DNA of 64,000 bases from Neckera pumila (taxonomy: Eukaryota; Streptophyta; Bryopsida; Hypnales; Neckeraceae): positions 10,852,501-10,916,500 of the forward strand of contig OZ018411.1 in assembly GCA_963969595.1 (NCBI GenBank), written 5' to 3'. Positions 58,437-64,000 of this stretch are shown here, piece after piece. Under the pieces are notes generated by a model that saw nothing but the letters and a program-made list of their open reading frames with translations, was not told the DNA's origin and searched no databases. The translations under genes were made by a program, and so were the position numbers. Position 1 is the stretch's first letter. Each line of letters begins with the position of its first letter.

Positions 58437-59611
58437 ACCATTGTCGGCTTGGCGGACATTTGGGATTTGGGGCAAGTACCTACGGGCTAAAATTTTGTCA
58501 TGATTTTTTGAAACTTTTTTTGAAGATAGAAAAAATGATAAGCTTTGTGGGGATATAATGTTTTTCACTATCGGTGCTCGGAAAAAAAGTTATGACCAAA
58601 TAAGCTCAAAACAAGGGACGGCTGGCAGTCCGAGCATCAAAAAAGAATGGACAAAAATTTGAATTTTTTTTTAATATTTTTTTTCTCATAGATTATGTTT
58701 TTGTATATTTGGAAAGCTTTGATTCATTTCATTTGGATTTGTTATGCAAAAGTTATGGACATTCTTGTTTTTTGTGTAGTTAAAGCATCTTTTTTAAAAA
58801 CATAACTTCTAGGATGCATTTCTGAATGCAATTTTTCAAATTTTTGAGTTTTCTTTTGTTTTTGCATGGTTTATATTACTTGCTAGAATAATCTCTCCAT
58901 TGGGATTAGTGCATTTTAATTCCAGCTAAAATATATGAATATTTTAGATTTTCCTTCTATCTTGTAACTACTTCTACTTAACAACTTTTTATAGAATGAT
59001 AATTAGAGTATTTTTTTATTTTTTATTTTTTCGTATACCTTCAACTCAATTCTCCCCTAGGGGAAGCAATCCATTCCTAATCGACGCCCTATTGTGGCCA
59101 TATATGTTGTTGTCTTTTTGTGAAGGAGGAAATGACAAGTGATTGATTAGGGCATGGTTCCCGAGATAGTTGTGGCACATTAGGATTGCTTCCAAGACTC
59201 CCAATATTGCAACCAACCCTTGGTTGGAAATAGGAAAGTCATTATGACTAGAATAGGTCAAATAGAATCTTCAATTAAAAAATTAATAGTAAATGTCTTT
59301 TGAGAATTAAAAATCTGAAAAATTATAGAAACCTTCTTAACTCTATTTTTGCACCCAAAAAGATTTTCCCACTAAAGAAATCCGCATGTAGATATGTGTA
59401 ATTCCTTAAGTGATCAAAAATGGGTTGCCTCCCCTACAAAGATTTAAAGCTCAAAGCTTTTAAGCTTAAAATGTTCAAAGTCAAAAAATCTAATCCCGCA
59501 ATGTACTAAAAAACTTATTTTTATCAGTTTTTTCAAATTTTTTTACATTTTGCTATAGAAATGGTAGTTTTGAGTGTTCTTTGGCAAAAAAGGGCTTGGG
59601 AACTTTAGGGG
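58437..59611 (+). mobile_element. TTAA-family element 19 (subfamily A), with a nested PIF-like MITE
   Basis: The left end CCCCTAAAGGACCATTGTCGG follows TTAT (58433-58436). The right end AACTTTAGGGG precedes TTAA (59612-59615). It holds the insertion 59060-59433. The net length of about 800 bp indicates an internal deletion near the right end. Confidence 0.75.
59060..59433. mobile_element. PIF/Harbinger-like MITE with CTA duplication (374 bp)
   Basis: It starts GGGGAAGCAATCCATT and ends AATGGGTTGCCTCCCC, with CTA at 59057-59059 and 59434-59436. The host sequence, which reads CTCTACTACAAAG in sister copies, is interrupted here. Related copies lie near 34579-35005 and 20440-20735. Confidence 0.75.
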
Positions 59612-59985
59612 TTAACTCCTAAAGGACCGGCATGCATTCTTTGGATGTATAGAAATTTTTGGGCAGGTACGTGAGACTAGAGATTTCCATATTTTAGGCT
59701 GAAATTTTAATAAAAGGTGGACGTGAGGAATATCTTTCATATGCAAGAATTTCATGACATTTGGAAATGCGAGTCAAAAGCTATGATCTAATATGTTAAC
59801 TTTTTGCGTAACTGGGCAGTCCGAGCAGATCATAAAAAGTCACTTTTTTCAAAAAAGACAACTTGAAAATGGTTTTCTAGAGTTATATATACATAAAAAA
59901 AACTTTGAATCTTCCCATTTTGATCAATGAGTCAAAAGTTATGAAGATTTTTAATTTGCAGGAAGTTATGGATTCTCTACTCTAA

Positions 59986-60634
59986 GGGCCTCTTCACACT
60001 ATGGCCGTCCAAGTCGAGAGGCCATGGGATTGAGAGTCCAAACTTTTGGTGAGAGTCCAAAGAAATGAGCAATAAATGATAGGTTTTGGAGCCTTTGGCC
60101 GGCCATAGTGTGAAACCTCCAAAGGCCAAGCCCAAAGTCCAAACCTATACCATTTGTTCAACTTCTATCCTTCTCTCTCCACATTCATCCATCCAATTTC
60201 TGAAATTCCCTATGAAGCCTCATTCATGTGGCAATTTTTTCAAGCAAAAGCTAAAAAAAACCCAACAGCGACAAATAACAAATAACAAAGGCGAGAAAGA
60301 GGAGAACGGATAAGCATTTCTGTCTTGCAAAAAACAGTCCAGAGAGATCTAGCGGCCGAGATCTTGTCAATTTTTTTATTTTTATGAAAAGAAAAATTTT
60401 GAAAAATTCGATAGACTCTCGAGGAGAGTTTGGGTCCTACATTTTGCAGGACCCAAACTCTCCTCGAGAGTCTGTCGAATTTTTCTGCCATGTAAGCATT
60501 TTGATGCCATTTAGGCAGTTTTGAGAGCGACGGACTTTGGATTGTGGTGCGTAGTGTGAAGGCTCAAGAGGCCAAACTTCGAGGTTTCTGAAACTTGATT
60601 GGTGGAAACCGACGGCCGTGGTGTGAAGTGGCCC
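59986..60634. mobile_element. PIF/Harbinger-like MITE (649 bp) with TAA duplication
   Basis: It starts GGGCCTCTTCACACTATGGC and ends GCCGTGGTGTGAAGTGGCCC, flanked by TAA (59983-59985 and 60635-60637). Sister B copies read continuously across this point (CTCTAAAATAAACTTTG). Subterminal copies of the CATAGTGTGAA motif occur at about 60106 and, as GTAGTGTGAA, at about 60552. A strong internal hairpin lies at 60401-60485. Confidence 0.85.
60401..60485. repeat. 38-bp-arm inverted repeat inside the Harbinger-like MITE
   Basis: The arms at 60401-60438 and 60448-60485 match with about one mismatch around a 9-nt loop (ACATTTTGC, approximately). The core arm reads GAGGAGAGTTTGGGTCCT against AGGACCCAAACTCTCCTC. 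It could fold into a small-RNA-type hairpin if transcribed, or mark a smaller nested fold-back element. Confidence 0.85.
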
Positions 60635-61740
60635 TAAAATAAACTTTGAAGTCCTTTATCTTACTCAGTTTTCAATATTTTTTGAAAAAAATAAAATCAT
60701 AGAATGTAGAAAATTTATTACAACTTTGCAACCATTGGGATTATAATTTTTGAATTCCAAAATTAAATTCTTGACAATTTAGTATTTCATTCCCTACTAC
60801 TATCTACTTACTATTTTTTCCCTATACGTTTACAATTCCAAATTATGTGAAAATTTTAGACATGTAGCCAACTTATCTAGGGAAAAGAATCCAAAGAAGT
60901 ATCATCATTTTGGACATTTTTTCATCGAAAAGTGAGCTTGTCAGCATACTACATAAATGTCCAAAATATACTTATGTTCTCAAGTTGGCATACTACAAGA
61001 TCCTACGGTTACATGTGAAAAAATAATTAATTGGATACTTGTACTAAAAATGGCAATTTTTGAGTTTTCGGTGAAAACAAAGTCATGGAACTTTAGGGGT
61101 TAAAGTGAAAAAAACAGTCTTTTTGCACATTGCAGGACAAGATCATTTGACTTTGAACCTTCAGTCTTAACTTAATTTTTTTGCACTATAGAGTTTTGAG
61201 CTTTAAATCTTTATAGCAGGAAATAGAGTTGGAAATTTAGGAAAAAAATTCAGAAAAAGTAAATTATCATTCTTAAAAAAATTGTTATGTAGAAGTAGGT
61301 ACGAGATAGAAGGAAAATCTAAATTTGGAATATCTCTGAGATGGAATTAAAATGCATTAATCCCAATAGAGAGATTAGTCTAGAAAGAAAACTAAACCCT
61401 GCTCTAATTGCTCAAAAAACAAGATTGTCCATAACTTTTACATCTCTTATCCAAATGAAATGAATAAAATCATTTAACGTAAACAAAAATACAATCTATG
61501 AGAAAAAGAAAATTAAAATTAAAATTTTTGAAATTTTTTTGTTAACGTGGTCTTTCCTCTTTGGGCATAATTTTTTATTCCTAGGTATAAATTGAAAAAA
61601 AATATATATTCCCACAAAGCTAATCAGTTTTTCTATCTTCAAAAAAAAGATTCAAAAAATCATGACAGAAATTGAGACTGTAGGTACCTATTTAAAATCC
61701 AATTTGTCCCCCAAAGGGACAATGTTCAATTAGGGATTAA

Positions 61741-62033
61741 AGATGAAGTTTTTCTTTCAACAACTTCAGAAAAAAAAAAAAACTTATCCCTATCCCATTA
61801 CTTTTATATTCATCTTTCAAAAATTATAAAATGGAAGGTGATGCTCAATGTAATGAAAAGCTAAATTCCTAATACCTTTCCCAATAAATTGAAGAATTGT
61901 CAATATCATGGTGTAAATGTTCTAGTAAACATTGAATATCGTTTTTCCTAAGAAAATAAAAAATGAGTTCAAAAAATCACTTGAATTTTTTTTTATCTTC
62001 ATTGCTACAAAATAAGACTTGTAACATTACATG
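61741..62033. other. AT-rich intergenic DNA, nothing recognised
   Basis: There are only short frames and A/T runs between the end of element 21 and the next MITE. Confidence 0.5.
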
Positions 62034-62278
62034 AGATTCGGGGGTCTTAGAAGGCTGTGAGTTCCCCTGTTGTCTGACGTGGTCGAGCGACTACGACTTC
62101 ACTTTTTGAAAAAAAAAAAAAAAAAAATTTGCTTAAAATGATATTTGGTAAAATTTTTTTTTTTTTTTTTTTTTGAAAAAAAAAATTCTGACACACCCGT
62201 ACCGGCGTTCACTGGATCTGGGCAGATCAGGGAACAGGCCTGAAACGGCCCTCCGCGACCCCCAAATATCATCTAATG
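62034..62278. mobile_element. MITE copy related to 49456-49752
   Basis: The ends ACATTACATGAGATTCGGGGG and CCCCCAAATATCATCTAATGT are imperfect mirrors. The interior shares TGACGTGGTCGAG, a TTGCTTAAAATGATAT block, long A and T runs and GGCCTGAAACGGCCCTC with the 49456 element. The extent is approximate. Confidence 0.75.
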
Positions 62279-64000
62279 TAACTTTTTTCTCATTCTTTGG
62301 AATTCAATCAATCAGATGTTTTTGAGGGGTGTCTCAAAATACAATGAAAGAAAATGAGATATTTTAGAATCTATTTTTAGCTCCCTACTTTGACAACAAA
62401 ATAGGAAAAAAATTAAAAAATTGTAATATTTATCAAAATGATGTGAAATAAAATTTCACATGAAGGTTCTAAGTTTCTTCCAAAAATTCCAAATTATGAA
62501 GGTCATAGTGGTCTTCTTAGTTTTCAAAAAACTATAATGATTTCATTAGTCCTTTAGGATTTGACCATTTCAATATAAGGTGCAAATACGAAAATTTATC
62601 TCTAAGTAGCGGGAAAACAAATATAAAATGCTCATAGCACTACTTTAGACTATTCCCTTGGAAAATAGATGGCAATCCAATTATAATAATAGTAGAAAAT
62701 TGGATTCATATTCTCATGCTTGAAATTGCTTGAGCTCCTAACTTACCTCAAGCTCTTCAAACTTATTGTTTAAGTTCTAAATGTTAATTGTTCATGCTCA
62801 TCAATTGTCAATTAAATTGATTAGAAAATCAAGCCAAGTTCGTAGTAAAAACTTGCACACAATATCTTTGCTTCCCTAGTTCCAAAATAAAAATTTATCT
62901 TTTACAAATTGCTAGTTGCTAAGCTATTGTCACCAAATTGATACAAAAAAATTAGAAATTGAAAACAAACATGCAATTTGCATGTTTCTTTGGAATACAA
63001 TTATTTTGTTTCGAAAATAAAAAAATACAATCTACATTTAGTGCCAAAAATGTAGAAGAAGTACAATTAGATTCTTTGAACATTTATGTATTAGCATCCT
63101 AGTAAACAATAGTTAGTTGCATTTATGTAGTGCTCAATTCACCACTATATATTGCATGACTACAATATATAATTAATAGATCAATCGCTAGATAGTATGT
63201 GAAAGTCAAGGTAGAAGTGTTAAATTGTGCTAGCTCTAAAAGCATTTTCTGACATATATTTTTAGATTTCAGGTTTCCAAAAAACTAGTGACAAACATTT
63301 CAAGGTTAAAATTTTTTACTCCCCTCCTTTTCCAACATAAAAAATTATATTAATTATATTAGAGTGTTAGAAAATGTGTTTAATTATATTTCTAGTTGAA
63401 AACTACTAGAAATATGATTTAAAGGATGGTTCCCTTCCAAAGCACTAAATCAATGCTAAAAAATGCTTAATAGATAAAAACCCATTTATATGAGAGGATT
63501 GTTCAAATCATGGATTTATTCCCCCCTAAAAAATTTAAAAAGTTGCAAAAGATATTTAGTTTGGAAAGATTTAAAGCATCCTTTGAAACCTTGGATTTAT
63601 CCCTTTCAAAATGCCAAAGCAATGGATTTAGTCAAATCAAGGTACTTTCACGAACTCACTCAAACTTGCAAATTGAATGTTGTTTATATGTCTCCGTGAG
63701 AAGGATGTTTTTTCTATGCCATCCAATCTTCATTTCATGAGCTAACTAAGTTTGCTTTTATTATGGACTTTTTAGCATGGACTTTAATATTAACCAAGTT
63801 CTTTCCAATCCAACAAAGCCATATGGATTTCATAGCCATATTCTCATTCATATGGCAATATTCATCAACGGCATCTGCACACAATCCATATGACAATGTA
63901 CAAAGAATAGAAGTGATCTTTTTATGCATAGACAATCCTAGGGTGCTAAATGCATCTGTCTTTTGCACAAAGTAACTATTGTATGCACATATCCTATCCA
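62279..64000. other. AT-rich intergenic DNA to the window end, no gene supported
   Basis: Short frames near 63490-63975 (70-77 codons, both strands) have no recognisable domain. There is no element end with a clear partner. Confidence 0.45.

Larger units (their letters stand above)
59616..61099 (+). mobile_element. TTAA element 20 (subfamily B), with a nested PIF/Harbinger MITE
   Basis: It starts CTCCTAAAGGACCGG after TTAA (59612-59615, shared with element 19) and ends AACTTTAGGGG before TTAA (61100-61103). Removing 59986-60634 and its TAA leaves about 832 bp, shorter than the family norm because of internal deletions. Confidence 0.75.
58225..61736 (-). mobile_element. TTAA element 21 (subfamily A) split by elements 19 and 20
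   Basis: The left part (about 58225-58432) and right part (61104-61736, ending CAATTAGGGA before TTAA 61737-61740) rejoin into one reverse A copy at GATATCTGCGTTTA / AAGTGAAAAAAAC. The left terminus is eroded. Elements 19 and 20, side by side, occupy the break. Confidence 0.65.

Noticed and set aside
63484..63975. A retrotransposon integrase fragment near the window end
   Set aside because: Only a loose MDF-like string is present; no zinc-binding or catalytic residues are visible.

Overview
This is a window of plant-type nuclear DNA. The only protein-coding gene I can support is in the first 15.7 kb on the + strand, and the remaining 48 kb is AT-rich, repeat-filled intergenic DNA. The gene has T-rich GT-AG introns and short exons, and its product resembles the endosomal protein RME-8, called GRV2/KAM2 in plants. 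I cannot name the species. A streptophyte with a repeat-rich genome fits, but the clade is open.

Region 1-15.7 kb. A 29-exon model, in which all splice phases agree, encodes about 2,274 residues. It keeps the RME-8 layout: PH-like N-terminal segments, four IWN repeats and ARM-like helical stretches. It lacks the J domain (DnaJ domain) that RME-8 carries between IWN repeats 2 and 3. Exons 1-28 are small and the last exon is a single 2.93-kb open stretch. Two introns carry copies of one about 200-bp repeat, and another intron holds a repeat that also occurs in the intergenic DNA. An 11-codon upstream ORF sits just before the chosen start.

Region 15.7-18.9 kb. Downstream flank, a GC-richer stretch with microsatellites, a tandem array of about 83 bp (3 copies) and small dispersed repeats.

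Region 18.9-61.7 kb. The dominant structure is a family of non-coding elements of tightly constrained length (about 915-930 bp once insertions are removed). Their ends are CCCCTAAAGGACC...GGTCCTTTAGGGG and they are flanked by 4-bp duplications, usually TTAA (also TTAG, TTAT, ATAA). I recognise at least 15 copies in two diverged subfamilies (A and B), several nested in one another, plus a 73-bp mini version. A related empty site confirms TTAA duplication at one locus. The features are those of non-autonomous, TTAA-specific DNA transposons (piggyBac-like by TSD and 5'-CCC end); no transposase is visible. Strand labels for these elements are relative only: + means the copy ends with the motif ATGGCAGTTTTGAG just inside its right end. 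Younger MITEs lie among or inside them: a Stowaway-like element, PIF/Harbinger-like elements, and several unassigned families with perfect inverted ends. Between the elements are non-coding AT-rich stretches and a higher-complexity island at about 53.6-55.5 kb.

Region 61.7-64 kb. AT-rich intergenic DNA with one more MITE and no gene that I can support.
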